Source: Marinobacterium sp. (lineage in GTDB: Bacteria > Pseudomonadota > Gammaproteobacteria > Pseudomonadales > Balneatricaceae). Taken from it: a stretch of DNA of 44,170 nt. Positions 26,899 to 35,411 of the stretch are shown piece after piece. A program made the position numbers and the translations under genes. The stretch's first letter is position 1; every line of letters begins with the position of its first letter. The notes under the pieces are model-generated. The model had not been told where the DNA came from. It worked only from the letters and a program-made list of their open reading frames with translations, and made no database searches. The stretch covers positions 1-44,170 of the forward strand of contig JAOXSF010000092.1 in assembly GCA_025800125.1 (NCBI GenBank), in the 5' to 3' direction.

Positions 26899-26916
26899 AT
26901 GACAGAACTATGACGG
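26899..26916 (-). promoter_or_regulatory. Pho box (PhoB site) at phnS
   Basis: On the minus strand, CCGTCAT AGTT CTGTCAT forms two 7-base direct repeats spaced 11 bases apart. The Pho-box consensus is CTGTCAT-N4-CTGTCAT, so only one repeat base differs. It sits immediately upstream of the extended -10. PhoB activation under phosphate starvation is inferred from this match. Confidence 0.75.
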
Positions 26917-26942
26917 CGAGGTAAAGAAAAACAGATGCGTTA

Positions 26943-27671
26943 TTACTCAGGTATATCAAAAGATACTTTCAGGTTCAGCGCATCATGACGCCAGCACTCA
27001 ACATCAAACTCCACCAATTCCCCTGTAGAATCTCTGGATATTCGCTGAATTTCCAGCGCAGTATAACCCGTCGGTGCCTGTAACCGGGCTGCATCTTCTG
27101 GCTTCAACGACGTTGCTGTTATATTCAGCTCAACTGAACAGGCCGGATCATCATAAAACTCCCGCAATACCGTCGTGACTGAATATTCCAGGTCGTGCTC
27201 AAATATTCCGGGCAAGCGATGTTCTGGAAGTAATATTCGTTCAACATATACCGGTCGCTGATCAGCGCCCCTGAGTCGAATCAGTTCAACCAGCGTCTCT
27301 CCTTCCGGAATATCCAACAACTGCGATAACGATTGATTTGCAATAACTCTTGTTTTAGCAAGCTGTTTACTAAACGGCACAAAACCCTGTTCACGAACAT
27401 AGTTCATATAAAACATTGCCCTGCTGGGGTCATAATTTATTCGTGAAGGTGTCACAAACCAGCCACGCCGATTCAGCCGGTATATCAACCCCTGTGCCTC
27501 CAGTAACTTCAGCGCTTCACGGGTGGTTACTCGCGAAGTTTTAAGCTGCTCACTTAATACCCGCTCAGACGGTAAACGGTCACCAGAAACCAGCACCTGC
27601 TGGTCGATCATCTGCTGCACATGCTGCACAACGTCTGCTGCCTTTACGATCAGACGTTCATTTTTATCCAC
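26943..27671 (-). CDS. phnR: GntR/UTRA transcriptional regulator of phosphonate use
   Basis: This 242-residue regulator has an N-terminal winged helix (RLPSERVLSEQLKTSRVTTREALKLLEAQGLIYR) and a C-terminal UTRA ligand-binding domain typical of the HutC subfamily. Its place upstream of phnSTU and phnWX supports the PhnR assignment. The identical palindromes before phnS and phnW are its likely operators. None is visible before phnR itself. I chose GTG at 27671, preceded by AGGA at seven bases. A TTG at 27713 would add 14 residues without a good ribosome-binding site. Confidence 0.88.
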   Translation of the reverse strand: MDKNERLIVKAADVVQHVQQMIDQQVLVSGDRLPSERVLSEQLKTSRVTTREALKLLEAQGLIYRLNRRGWFVTPSRINYDPSRAMFYMNYVREQGFVPFSKQLAKTRVIANQSLSQLLDIPEGETLVELIRLRGADQRPVYVERILLPEHRLPGIFEHDLEYSVTTVLREFYDDPACSVELNITATSLKPEDAARLQAPTGYTALEIQRISRDSTGELVEFDVECWRHDALNLKVSFDIPE

Positions 27672-27713
27672 ACTACTTTCCTGTATCCCCCGACAGCCAG
27701 CCTGCTCTGACAA

Positions 27714-27965
27714 AACTCATTACACCTTAACTGTACATTTTATGAACGAACCTGAACCGTTAAATCAGGTACAACCAAAATACTACTAAAATCTTGTAAT
27801 TCAAATGCTATTTATAATCAGACTAATCTTGATTAATGCAGCCTGTGTTACAGCCTGAGACCCTGATTAAGCAATCAAAAACTTCTTGATATACAGAGAG
27901 TTATAGGATTTTATATAAAGACCGAGTGGTCGGTTATAGTATAAAAATCTCAGGCTGGAAATTAA
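27714..27965. other. divergent phnR / luxR-type regulatory gap
   Basis: About 250 AT-rich bases between divergent regulators. They contain an ACCTGA-N9-TCAGGT inverted repeat (27750-27770), a possible -35 TTGATA at 27886-27891 on the plus strand and a TetR-like palindrome at 27921-27934. No gene is supported. Confidence 0.45.
27921..27934. promoter_or_regulatory. TetR-like palindrome upstream of luxR-type gene
   Basis: ACCGAGTGGTCGGT is an inverted repeat (ACCGA-N4-TCGGT), with an overlapping GACC-N4-GGTC. This form is often bound by TetR-family repressors. It lies about 10 bases after an AT-rich -10-like stretch (27911-27917) and about 105 bases before the start codon. No TetR gene is in the window. 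Confidence 0.45.
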
Positions 27966-28037
27966 TTGGATTTTTCGTACATTCCCAAAAAATTACCAGG
28001 TTATAATGTCCCTCTTCTTCAGAACAGGAGCCTCGTT

Positions 28038-28997
28038 ATGGAACAAACGATCAGCCAATTGATCCTCAAAATTTATCAGACGGTTGATCAGTGTGCTTCC
28101 AACCAGCTGAAAGAGGCGCTGTTTGAATGCCTGCAGGAGTGTGTCTCATTTGACTCTGGAAAATGGATTGTTGGACGACTGAACAATAATAGCTTCGAAA
28201 TCTACAGTCGCTGTTCTTTTCTTCTCCCTGAAGAAAGCCTGTTGTCTACAACGCCTATCCAATTCCAGAACTCTGTAATACGACCACTTTTTGACCAGCC
28301 CGGCACAACACTGAATGTCAATGCCGAATTCCTGCAGCAATACGCCAATCAGATGGTTCCTTCCGAAGCCCTGTCAACTCGTATGGATGTTCGTGCAGCC
28401 CTCAGCACATTAATCCAGCGCCCAGGTTTTACGGACGCCTCCATTTTCTCTATCTACCGTAAACCGGATCAGCCAGACTTCAGCGACGAAGAGCGCCAGT
28501 GTCTGGAGCAGGTAACGCCGCATATTATTCAGGCTTTTCATCTGGGTGCCCAGATCAAACAAAGCCAGCAATGGGATGGCAATCAGCATTGGGCAATTGT
28601 GGATAACAGCAATTATATCCGTTACTGCTCCGATCAGTTCCGGGAATTCATTGGTGGACAGATTGGCGAACCCGTTGAACAGCAACTGCCTGTACAACTG
28701 ATTGATGCACTCAAGCAGCGCGAACCTCACCTGGGCACACTGAGCGTTGAACGCCGATCTCTGGCTGGCAACGCAGAATTTATCAGCTTGGTCGAGCGTG
28801 GTGTCCTCAGCCAGCTGACACCTTCAGAAAAGCGTGTGGTAGAACATTATGCTCGCGGTCTGTCTTACAAGAAGGTAGCGCAGCAGCTTGATATCAGCCA
28901 TCACACCGTGATCAAGCACGTGAATAATGTGTACCGAAAGCTGAATATCAACAACAAAAACCAGCTGATAGAACTGGTCGCACCAGTATTGTCCTGA
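28038..28997 (+). CDS. LuxR-type HTH transcriptional regulator
   Basis: This 319-residue protein has a C-terminal LuxR/FixJ-type helix-turn-helix (about 255-315: LTPSEKRVVEHYARGLSYKKVAQQLDISHHTVIKHVNNVYRKL). The N-terminal ~200 residues show no receiver aspartate and no autoinducer-domain signature that I can recognise, and may be GAF/PAS-like. The ATG at 28038 follows AGGAG at seven bases. A TTG at 27966 would add 24 residues. Target genes and signal are unknown. It is divergent from phnR and upstream of the spermidine-synthase-like gene. Confidence 0.88.
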   Translation: MEQTISQLILKIYQTVDQCASNQLKEALFECLQECVSFDSGKWIVGRLNNNSFEIYSRCSFLLPEESLLSTTPIQFQNSVIRPLFDQPGTTLNVNAEFLQQYANQMVPSEALSTRMDVRAALSTLIQRPGFTDASIFSIYRKPDQPDFSDEERQCLEQVTPHIIQAFHLGAQIKQSQQWDGNQHWAIVDNSNYIRYCSDQFREFIGGQIGEPVEQQLPVQLIDALKQREPHLGTLSVERRSLAGNAEFISLVERGVLSQLTPSEKRVVEHYARGLSYKKVAQQLDISHHTVIKHVNNVYRKLNINNKNQLIELVAPVLS

Positions 28998-29013
28998 GAT
29001 ACAGCCTGCCATA

Positions 29014-29045
29014 TCACGGTGTACAACCCTGGTTATACACCGTGA
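29014..29045. terminator. hairpin downstream of luxR-type gene
   Basis: A perfect 10-bp inverted repeat (tcacggtgta / tacaccgtga) begins 16 bases after the stop. There is no T-run, so it may act as a weak or Rho-assisted terminator or a 3'-end stabiliser. Confidence 0.4.
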
Positions 29046-29184
29046 CTCCACCGGTTTTATGACCCCGTTATCGTACAGCCCCTCCTTCAGACTCTGCCGA
29101 CAGTACTACAACTGGCAGCACACCTGACCAATACAGCACCCGGTTTTATATACTGACTACAAGTAACACAATTCAGGATTCAAC

Positions 29185-29955
29185 ATGATTCCAGCGTTAG
29201 CAATTGAGTGCTTTAACTGTCAGGATATTCTGGGGCCTGTGCATGTCTATGAGCATGACAAGATACGCTACCTGACATTTGGTGATGGTGGTGAACAGAG
29301 TGCTGTCGACCTACAACAGCCGCACGTACCTGTGTACGATTACACCCGTGCCATGTTGCTGGCATTGCTTCTATGCCCGACACCCGAACACATCACCCTG
29401 CTCGGATTAGGTGGTGGCAGTCTGGCCAGCAGTCTGTTACACCTGCGCCCACAAGCATCCATACAGGCCATAGAGCTCCGCCAGTGCGTTGCCGACACCG
29501 CCCACCAATGGTTCGCTTTGCCGCAAGCCACCAATCTTGATGTCATTATTCAACCTGCAGAAACCTACCTGGCCACTACAACCCGACGCTGTGACCTGCT
29601 GTTTGTCGATATATATCTGGATAAAGGCATGCAGCCAGCTCAACTGGAAACCAGCTTCCTTCAGACATGTGCTCAAGTACTGACCGATAACGGCATACTT
29701 GTGCTGAATTTGTGGGATGAAGGTTATGGCTCTCATCCACAGGCCGTCGAATGTCTGAGCCAGCACTTTCAGGCAGACTTTCTGGCCTGTTCCACAGAAA
29801 GTGGCAATCTGGTGATGTTTGCCAGCAAGCACGGGCTGCAACTACCTGCTTTACGACAGGCACTACGCCAGATAAGGTCGCTCAGCCGACAACTGAACAA
29901 CCTGCCCCTGCAATCCCTGTTCGAACGCCTGCATCCTCTGGCTGGATGGGCTTGA
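29185..29955 (+). CDS. spermidine-synthase-like methyltransferase-fold protein
   Basis: This 256-residue protein has a Rossmann fold with the nucleotide-binding loop [13 protein letters not shown], an acidic strand end AIELRQC and [19 protein letters not shown]. These resemble the SpeE family. The classical catalytic DxxDP motif of aminopropyltransferases is not evident, so true spermidine synthase activity is doubtful. It may be a related methyltransferase-like protein. The start is preceded by AGGA. luxS begins about 100 bases downstream on the same strand, so co-transcription is possible. Confidence 0.75.
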   Translation: MIPALAIECFNCQDILGPVHVYEHDKIRYLTFGDGGEQSAVDLQQPHVPVYDYTRAMLLALLLCPTPEHITLLGLGGGSLASSLLHLRPQASIQAIELRQCVADTAHQWFALPQATNLDVIIQPAETYLATTTRRCDLLFVDIYLDKGMQPAQLETSFLQTCAQVLTDNGILVLNLWDEGYGSHPQAVECLSQHFQADFLACSTESGNLVMFASKHGLQLPALRQALRQIRSLSRQLNNLPLQSLFERLHPLAGWA

Positions 29956-30059
29956 ACTATACCCCCAAGCACATGGATAATTCCGGCTTACGGCATCAGC
30001 CCGTATTGATAACAACATACCTGTACGCAGATATTTATACAGATAGTGAGGATCTGGCT

Positions 30060-30572
30060 ATGCCATTGCTCGACAGTTTCACCGTAGACCATACCCGTAT
30101 GGAAGCTCCAGCCGTACGTGTTGCCAAAACAATGACAACGCCAGGCGGTGACACCATCACCGTTTTCGATCTGCGCTTCTGCATCCCGAACCAGGAAATT
30201 CTGAGTGAACGCGGTATCCACACACTGGAGCATCTGTTTGCCGGTTTTATGCGCGACCACCTGAACGGTGACAACGTAGAAATTATTGACATTTCACCAA
30301 TGGGTTGCCGTACTGGCTTCTATATGAGCCTGATTGGTACTCCGTCTGAACAGCAGGTGGCTGACAGCTGGCTGGCAGCAATGGATGATGTGGCGCACGT
30401 TGCCGACCAGAACCAGATACCAGAACTGAACGAATACCAGTGCGGCACTTATGAAATGCATTCACTGGAAGAGGCCCAGAAGATTGCTGCTGACATCAAA
30501 TTACGTGGTGTACGTGTTAACAGCAACGATGAGCTGAAGCTGGACCCATCATTCCTGGAAGGCCAGGGCTGA
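30060..30572 (+). CDS. luxS: S-ribosylhomocysteine lyase, AI-2 synthase
   Basis: The 170-residue enzyme splits S-ribosylhomocysteine into homocysteine and DPD, the precursor of autoinducer-2, within the activated methyl cycle. The metal ligands His54, His58 (HTLEH) and Cys128 ([10 protein letters not shown]) and the catalytic Cys83 (MGCRTG) are all present. The sequence is very close to E. coli LuxS. The ATG at 30060 follows GTGAGGA. A longer frame overlapping the upstream gene is an artefact. Confidence 0.98.
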   Translation: MPLLDSFTVDHTRMEAPAVRVAKTMTTPGGDTITVFDLRFCIPNQEILSERGIHTLEHLFAGFMRDHLNGDNVEIIDISPMGCRTGFYMSLIGTPSEQQVADSWLAAMDDVAHVADQNQIPELNEYQCGTYEMHSLEEAQKIAADIKLRGVRVNSNDELKLDPSFLEGQG

Positions 30573-30584
30573 TCACAGCTTCCG

Positions 30585-30612
30585 CGCCATAGCAGGGCTG
30601 CCTGCTATGGCG
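30585..30612 (+). terminator. terminator downstream of luxS
   Basis: A perfect 12-bp stem (cgccatagcagg / cctgctatggcg) with a four-base loop begins 12 bases after the luxS stop. A pyrimidine-rich stretch follows rather than a clean T-run. It lies between convergent genes. Confidence 0.65.
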
Positions 30613-30669
30613 GCTTACTACACTTTTGCTTACCCCTGCATCAGCCCCGGTACTCACTCAGCCCTGGTA

Positions 30670-32487
30670 CTAGCGGTGGCGTTCTTCCAGCAAGTGCTCA
30701 GGATCAAACCCCATAATAAATGCCCCCCAGTGACGGCCATTCAGATAAAGCGGAATGGACAGATCAATCAGTACTTCCCCAGTATCACGGACAAAGGTCT
30801 GCAACAGAAAAGGGGCGGTATTTTCAACGCGCCGAAGTTCTGCACGACTGCCAGCAAAAAAACGCCGATGACGGCTGAAGCGGAAGTCATGGTCGGGATC
30901 GCCATTGAGTGGTTGCGAGGCTTTCTGATGGTGGGCTGGCGCATAGCCTTTGCGATCAACGGCAATGGCATAGATAAACTCTGGTTTCTCGCTGACAAAG
31001 CGGTCATACAACGGCTGCAACTGTCGCTCGAACGCATCGGTATAACTGGTATCAAACTTTTCAAACGTCTCTCCAGGATTAAGGCAACGATAATTCTGAT
31101 CAAACAGATTCGCACCTTGCGCCACCAGCCCCTGAAACGTCGTGATAACTTCCTCTGCCCAACGATGTCCGCACTGTAACATCGCCTCAAAGCCTCCCAT
31201 GCCAATGACGAAGTGGGATAACAGCTCCTGGGATTCCTCTGTCGCATGACTCAACTGTATAAAAACCTGCTGTGCCTGGTCCATCTCCTGTTTGATACGG
31301 GCTGCCTGACCGGTAATGCAGTCGACATACTGATGGGATTCACTGTTACTACAGGATAACTGTTCCAGCGACGCGCCAATGCCTGACAGCTGATCATTAA
31401 TAGCGCTCATCTCAACCGTCAGATCAGCAAACTGGGCATGACTGGCGAGTATAACGGTTTCGGTATTACCGGCATGCTCATGGATACGCGCCGCGCTGCC
31501 ACGGGTACATTCCACCAGCTGCGACATCTGGGTAATGTTCTCATCAATAGTGCGGGTAGCTTCATTAACCTTGGCAGCCAGCGTACGAACTTCATCAGCA
31601 ACCACAGCAAAACCGCGCCCAGCCTCCCCTGCTCTGGCGGCTTCAATGGCAGCATTTAAAGCCAGCAGGTTAGTCTGCTCAGAAAACTCCTGAACCATCT
31701 GTAATACCTGTGTGATCGTGTTGGAGTTATTGCTTAGCTGGTCAACTGATTGCTGAAAAATGCCAGACTGAGTGCGGATTTCCTGGATTTGCTCACATAC
31801 TCCACCCAATGCCTGATGAGACTGTCGCACTTCTTCCAGATGCTCAGCATTCTGAGCACTGATCAGCTGAGTGCTGGCTGTGATCTGCTCAATTGCCTGT
31901 ACTGCTTCATGGCTGGCAGAAAAAACCAGCTGCGCCTGTTCCTGCTGTCCACAGGCCACTTCATGCGCGCAACTTAATGCACTTTGTAACCGCGCAGCTT
32001 CCACTCCCACCTGTACACTACGTCGCCGTGTTTCAGCGATCATCTGGCGTAACTGAGCAGCAAAGCGATTATAACTGTGCGCCATTTCGGCAATTTCATC
32101 AGCTGTATGTACAGGCAGGCAGGCAGAAAGATCCCCCTGCCCCTCATCGCCAGTACCTAACATTGAAATCATGGTACGGATAGGGCGCAGAAACAGGTGA
32201 CGCATAAATTGAATAGAAAAAGCACCAATCAGCACCAGCATCACCAGCGCGATCGTTAATACCATCTGCAAGGCTTCCAGCTGCTGGAAGATCGACGTAC
32301 CAGCTTCCCAGCTCACAGGGCGAGATGCCAGTAATGGCTCCACCGACATCAGCACATAATGGCTGTACCCCAGAATAAAAAGTGGAGGCAGCAGCAGTAG
32401 CAGTACATTACCGACAATTTTGCGCGTCAGAGTAAAAAAGAAAGTCTGCTCAACTGCATCGTAAAGGCTGTCGAGTCCGTTCATCAT
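30670..32487 (-). CDS. methyl-accepting chemotaxis protein with C-terminal sensor-like domain
   Basis: This roughly 605-residue chemoreceptor has two transmembrane helices (about 26-43 and 76-92) enclosing only about 32 periplasmic residues. A HAMP-like region (about 95-150) and the signalling helices follow, with hairpin tip [27 protein letters not shown] (about 267-292). The C-terminus is unusual. About 145 residues (455-600) after the signalling domain look like a Cache/PAS-type sensor ([44 protein letters not shown]). Sensing is therefore probably cytoplasmic. No CheR-docking pentapeptide ends the chain. ATG at 32487 or 32484 follows AGGGGG, and a TTG at 32520 is the alternative. Confidence 0.9.
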   Translation of the reverse strand: MMNGLDSLYDAVEQTFFFTLTRKIVGNVLLLLLPPLFILGYSHYVLMSVEPLLASRPVSWEAGTSIFQQLEALQMVLTIALVMLVLIGAFSIQFMRHLFLRPIRTMISMLGTGDEGQGDLSACLPVHTADEIAEMAHSYNRFAAQLRQMIAETRRRSVQVGVEAARLQSALSCAHEVACGQQEQAQLVFSASHEAVQAIEQITASTQLISAQNAEHLEEVRQSHQALGGVCEQIQEIRTQSGIFQQSVDQLSNNSNTITQVLQMVQEFSEQTNLLALNAAIEAARAGEAGRGFAVVADEVRTLAAKVNEATRTIDENITQMSQLVECTRGSAARIHEHAGNTETVILASHAQFADLTVEMSAINDQLSGIGASLEQLSCSNSESHQYVDCITGQAARIKQEMDQAQQVFIQLSHATEESQELLSHFVIGMGGFEAMLQCGHRWAEEVITTFQGLVAQGANLFDQNYRCLNPGETFEKFDTSYTDAFERQLQPLYDRFVSEKPEFIYAIAVDRKGYAPAHHQKASQPLNGDPDHDFRFSRHRRFFAGSRAELRRVENTAPFLLQTFVRDTGEVLIDLSIPLYLNGRHWGAFIMGFDPEHLLEERHR

Positions 32488-32520
32488 GCCCCCTTTTACT
32501 GCATGATCAGTCTCTGACAA

Positions 32521-32924
32521 CAGGTGGTTCGGCTACAGTCAGGACAACCCGACTAATGAAATAACCTGCTATCAGATGAATATTATTTTTATTTTTCTAT
32601 GCCTGCCCACCGCCACATCCATTTATACCCGGCCACGGGGTATACAGCGCCGTAACATGGTCAGAACAGATGACCGGTCGCTACAGGCAGATTTCAGGAA
32701 GGGTGATACAGAACCACAACAGGATGTATTGACTGGGAGCAACAGCACACAGATAAACAGCAAGTTCAAGACGAAAGTATGCTGACAGGTGGCGGAATAG
32801 AATATCAGCAGAGGCCAAAAAAGAGGGTACAGATAGAAAAGCAATTGCAATACTGTTGTTGCACGTAACAGGGCACCCATTGATAAGGTGCCATGTTCAG
32901 CATTCTGCTTTTCTCAGCCAGACA
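32521..32924. other. gene-free stretch between chemoreceptor and DM13 gene
   Basis: About 400 bases. Short open frames exist on both strands, including a hydrophobic 85-codon one at 32623-32880 (-). They lack a convincing ribosome-binding site, family resemblance or coding bias. I see no clear promoter, repeat or RNA structure. Confidence 0.4.
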
Positions 32925-33386
32925 TCAGAGTTCAGCCATGGTAATAAACTCGCCAAAGGCCTCACACCACACCAGCACAGCCTGATACTGGCTGCTATCA
33001 ATACCCACAGGTAGCGCGTACTGAGCATTACCTCTGAACGTCTGTACGGCTGCGACATTTACCGCCTCTGATTTGATCTTCAGAAACGCAGCTTCATCTT
33101 CGACCGGTTCTGGCAATAGATACAAGCGATAATCAGGCCCGGGCGCCAACTCAACGCCTTCAAAAGCGATCACCGAATCCGTGACCCTCACCTGCCCCCG
33201 TCCCCAGTGCAGAAAATCATTACCAGGCAGATCATCCCGAAACTGGCCTGTGCGGGCAGGCTCCTGACCAGTAAACCCCACCACCACGGGCGGTGATAAC
33301 CGGGCTGCCTGCAATATCGGCAGGCTGTACATACCGGCAGCAAACCCCGCTGAAAAAATGACCACCGCCATTAACAATAAACGCAT
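32925..33386 (-). CDS. DM13 domain exported protein
   Basis: This 153-residue protein has an N-terminal hydrophobic signal or anchor (about 3-20). One DM13-type domain follows (about 45-153), with TGQFRDD..FLHWGRGQV, LAPGPDYRLYLLPE and the C-terminal hallmark YQAVLVWCEAFGEFITMAEL. DM13 domains are predicted to act in electron transfer through a conserved cysteine, present here in VWCEAF. The start has a strong AGGAGG upstream. It is monocistronic as far as visible. The biological substrate is unknown. Confidence 0.85.
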   Translation of the reverse strand: MRLLLMAVVIFSAGFAAGMYSLPILQAARLSPPVVVGFTGQEPARTGQFRDDLPGNDFLHWGRGQVRVTDSVIAFEGVELAPGPDYRLYLLPEPVEDEAAFLKIKSEAVNVAAVQTFRGNAQYALPVGIDSSQYQAVLVWCEAFGEFITMAEL

Positions 33387-33490
33387 TCCCTGTACCTCCT
33401 TACTTAATGGGCTCTGTTTCTGCGATCCCAGCTACAAACAAACTCTCACCCCCGATTGCACAGCCACCACCTGCACAGCTACGCACCTGT

Positions 33491-33526
33491 AACCAGGCAC
33501 TGATAACCAGGCACTGATAACCAGGC
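33491..33526. repeat. 14-bp tandem repeat, about 2.6 copies
   Basis: aaccaggcactgat is repeated exactly at 33491-33504 and 33505-33518. A partial aaccaggc follows at 33519-33526. It lies upstream of the DM13 gene and 60 bases from the DnaA-box pair. Confidence 0.85.
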
Positions 33527-33585
33527 TGCCCCAGGCATGCAGTTACAGGCGTACGATCAAGATCATGCTGTTATACAACAAAAGT

Positions 33586-33608
33586 TTATGCACATATTCT
33601 GTGGATAA
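33586..33608. promoter_or_regulatory. inverted pair of DnaA boxes
   Basis: TTATGCACA (33586-33594) and TGTGGATAA (33600-33608, the reverse complement of TTATCCACA) both fit the DnaA-box consensus TTATNCACA. They face each other across five bases. They could regulate flanking genes or bind DnaA as a titration or reactivation site. Function is inferred from sequence only. Confidence 0.55.
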
Positions 33609-33887
33609 CCCTTGGGACAACCGCTCTGCCAGTCCTTGACCTGTGCTGAAAGCCGCAACAGCAGTGGCTTGGACTGCAATTATGACAATCTGTTCAAATT
33701 AACGGCAATATTGACCTGACGAATGGCTATAACCGTAACAGCGTACAGGAGCCTCGCAGAAATTGCTGCGGCGCACATTGCCAGCCTCCAAATTCTCAAC
33801 CAGGTTTAGGGGATAACAATCAGTACAGCGCGATAGTCAAAGCTGAGCCGTCATGGAAAGAGCGTGCTGACCAAAAGAGAGTATTGA

Positions 33888-35294
33888 ATGCGTTTATACC
33901 GTCTGATGATTGCAGCATGTATCGACCACCTTCGCAGCCCTATGCTTTACAGCCTGCTGCTGATAAGCCCACTGCTGGTTGCACAGCCATTACTGCCCCT
34001 GGAGCAACGCAGCAGTATCAGATTCTGTGTTGACCCACAATGGATGCCTTTTGAACGGATCAACCGCAACGGTGAATATGAAGGCATTATTGCAGACTTC
34101 ATGCAGGAATTTGCCCGCCAGTTGCCTATCCCCCTGCAACTGGTAAAAACTCAAAGCTGGGCTGAAACACTGCATAAGGCCCAGTCCAGAGACTGCGATT
34201 TGATTCCTGCCATGAACAGCAGCGAAGAACGACTGCGCCATTTCAATTTTACCTCGCCCTACCTCGAGTCTGCTGTTGTTATTATCACCCGCAGCGATGC
34301 TGGTTATATGGATGGCTTTAACGCACTGCGCGGCAAGCGGCTGGGGGTTGTCAGTGGTTATATTTACGATGAGCTGCTGGAAGATGACTACCCGGATATT
34401 CAACGGGTTTATACCAACTCTGTACGTGACGCTTTCCGCCAGGTTGCTTCCGGCAAACTGGATGCAACAATCGCGTCTCTGCTCAGCGCCACACAATTGA
34501 TTCAGGAACAGGGGCTAACCAACCTGAAAATTGCCGGTGATACCGGCTTCAGCCACCAGCTCCGGGTGGCAATCCGCAAGGACGATCCGGTGCTGACAGA
34601 CACATTTGAGCAACTGGTACAGGCATTGCCGGAAACCAGCCGTAACAAGATTCTGCAACGCTGGTACACCGTTCGTCTGCAACAGGCGCCAGACTATACC
34701 CTGCTATATCAACTGGCGGCACTGGCAACGTTACTGCTGGGCCTGCTCTATTACCGCAGCCGTCGAATCAGCCTGACCAGCAACCAGCTGGGCCAGCTGA
34801 ACAGCCGCCTCAATGACCGTAATGCCCGGCTGGAACGCCTGAGTCAGCACGACCCACTCACGGGTGCGCGCACCCGTTTACAGATCAGTCATGAACTGCA
34901 ACAGCGGTTCAACCAATCTCAACACCGGGGCCAAAGCCTGTCATTGTTATTACTGGATATTTGTCAGTTTCATCAGATTAACCGCCAGCACGGCACAACC
35001 ATCGGTGATCTGGTGCTGAGCGAAGTGTGTCAGCTGATCCAGGAACTGCAACCGACAGACGCCATGCTTGGCCGCTGGAGCGGTGATCAATTCATTATGC
35101 TGGTACCCGGCAAGCACACCGAACAGACATTGCTGCTACCACTGCAACGCCGATTAGAGCAACATAGCTTCAGCGGTGGCGTAAAGCTTCAGATGCAGCT
35201 GTCACTGGCACAACCCCGGGTAGGTGAGCCCTTGCAGGAATTACTGTTCAGGCTGGAAAAGGCCCTGCGTAATCGTACGTCTGAACATGAATGA
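33888..35294 (+). CDS. periplasmic-binding-domain receptor with degenerate GGDEF domain
   Basis: This 468-residue membrane protein has a signal or anchor (about 18-36). A periplasmic SBP_bac_3 amino-acid-binding-type domain follows (about 42-262: IRFCVDPQWMPFERIN, GKRLGVVSGYIYDELL), then one transmembrane helix (about 271-288). A cytoplasmic GGDEF-like domain (about 315-468) has an active-site signature that reads SGDQF (398-402) instead of GGDEF. The metal/catalytic Glu is replaced by Gln, so diguanylate cyclase activity is doubtful. It may act as a GTP- or partner-binding output module. The start ATG has a weak AGAG upstream. Confidence 0.88.
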   Translation: MRLYRLMIAACIDHLRSPMLYSLLLISPLLVAQPLLPLEQRSSIRFCVDPQWMPFERINRNGEYEGIIADFMQEFARQLPIPLQLVKTQSWAETLHKAQSRDCDLIPAMNSSEERLRHFNFTSPYLESAVVIITRSDAGYMDGFNALRGKRLGVVSGYIYDELLEDDYPDIQRVYTNSVRDAFRQVASGKLDATIASLLSATQLIQEQGLTNLKIAGDTGFSHQLRVAIRKDDPVLTDTFEQLVQALPETSRNKILQRWYTVRLQQAPDYTLLYQLAALATLLLGLLYYRSRRISLTSNQLGQLNSRLNDRNARLERLSQHDPLTGARTRLQISHELQQRFNQSQHRGQSLSLLLLDICQFHQINRQHGTTIGDLVLSEVCQLIQELQPTDAMLGRWSGDQFIMLVPGKHTEQTLLLPLQRRLEQHSFSGGVKLQMQLSLAQPRVGEPLQELLFRLEKALRNRTSEHE

Positions 35295-35336
35295 AGGGGC
35301 TGAATAAGACACAGGAATAAACAGTCTGAATAAAAC

Positions 35337-35356
35337 ACCCCGACTGAAGCCGGGGT
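35337..35356. terminator. hairpin between convergent genes
   Basis: A short GC-rich stem (accccg / cggggt) with an eight-base loop lies between the receptor gene and the convergent lipoprotein gene. An AT-rich but not T-only tail follows on the plus strand, and an A-rich stretch precedes it. Confidence 0.5.
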
Positions 35357-35411
35357 ATATATAAACAGAGCAGGCAATACTGCCAGGAATCTTTGTTATC
35401 GCAACCTGAGG

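Larger units (their letters stand above)
33387..33887. other. intergenic region with inverted DnaA boxes and tandem repeat
   Basis: About 500 bases between divergent genes. Besides promoters that I cannot place with confidence, it holds a 14-bp tandem repeat (33491-33526) and two GATC sites near 33555-33565. It also holds a convergent DnaA-box pair (33586-33608). No gene is supported. Confidence 0.5.

Noticed and set aside
32623-32880. 85-codon hydrophobic minus-strand frame
   Set aside because: No good ribosome-binding site, no recognisable family and no supporting context. Possible but not supportable.
33491-33526. CRISPR-like or iteron array
   Set aside because: Only 2.6 direct tandem copies without spacers and no cas or rep genes.
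33387-33887. Chromosomal or plasmid replication origin
   Set aside because: Only two adjacent DnaA boxes, no AT-rich 13-mer array and no dnaA/dnaN/gyrB/gidA or rep gene nearby. Kept only as a DnaA-box finding.
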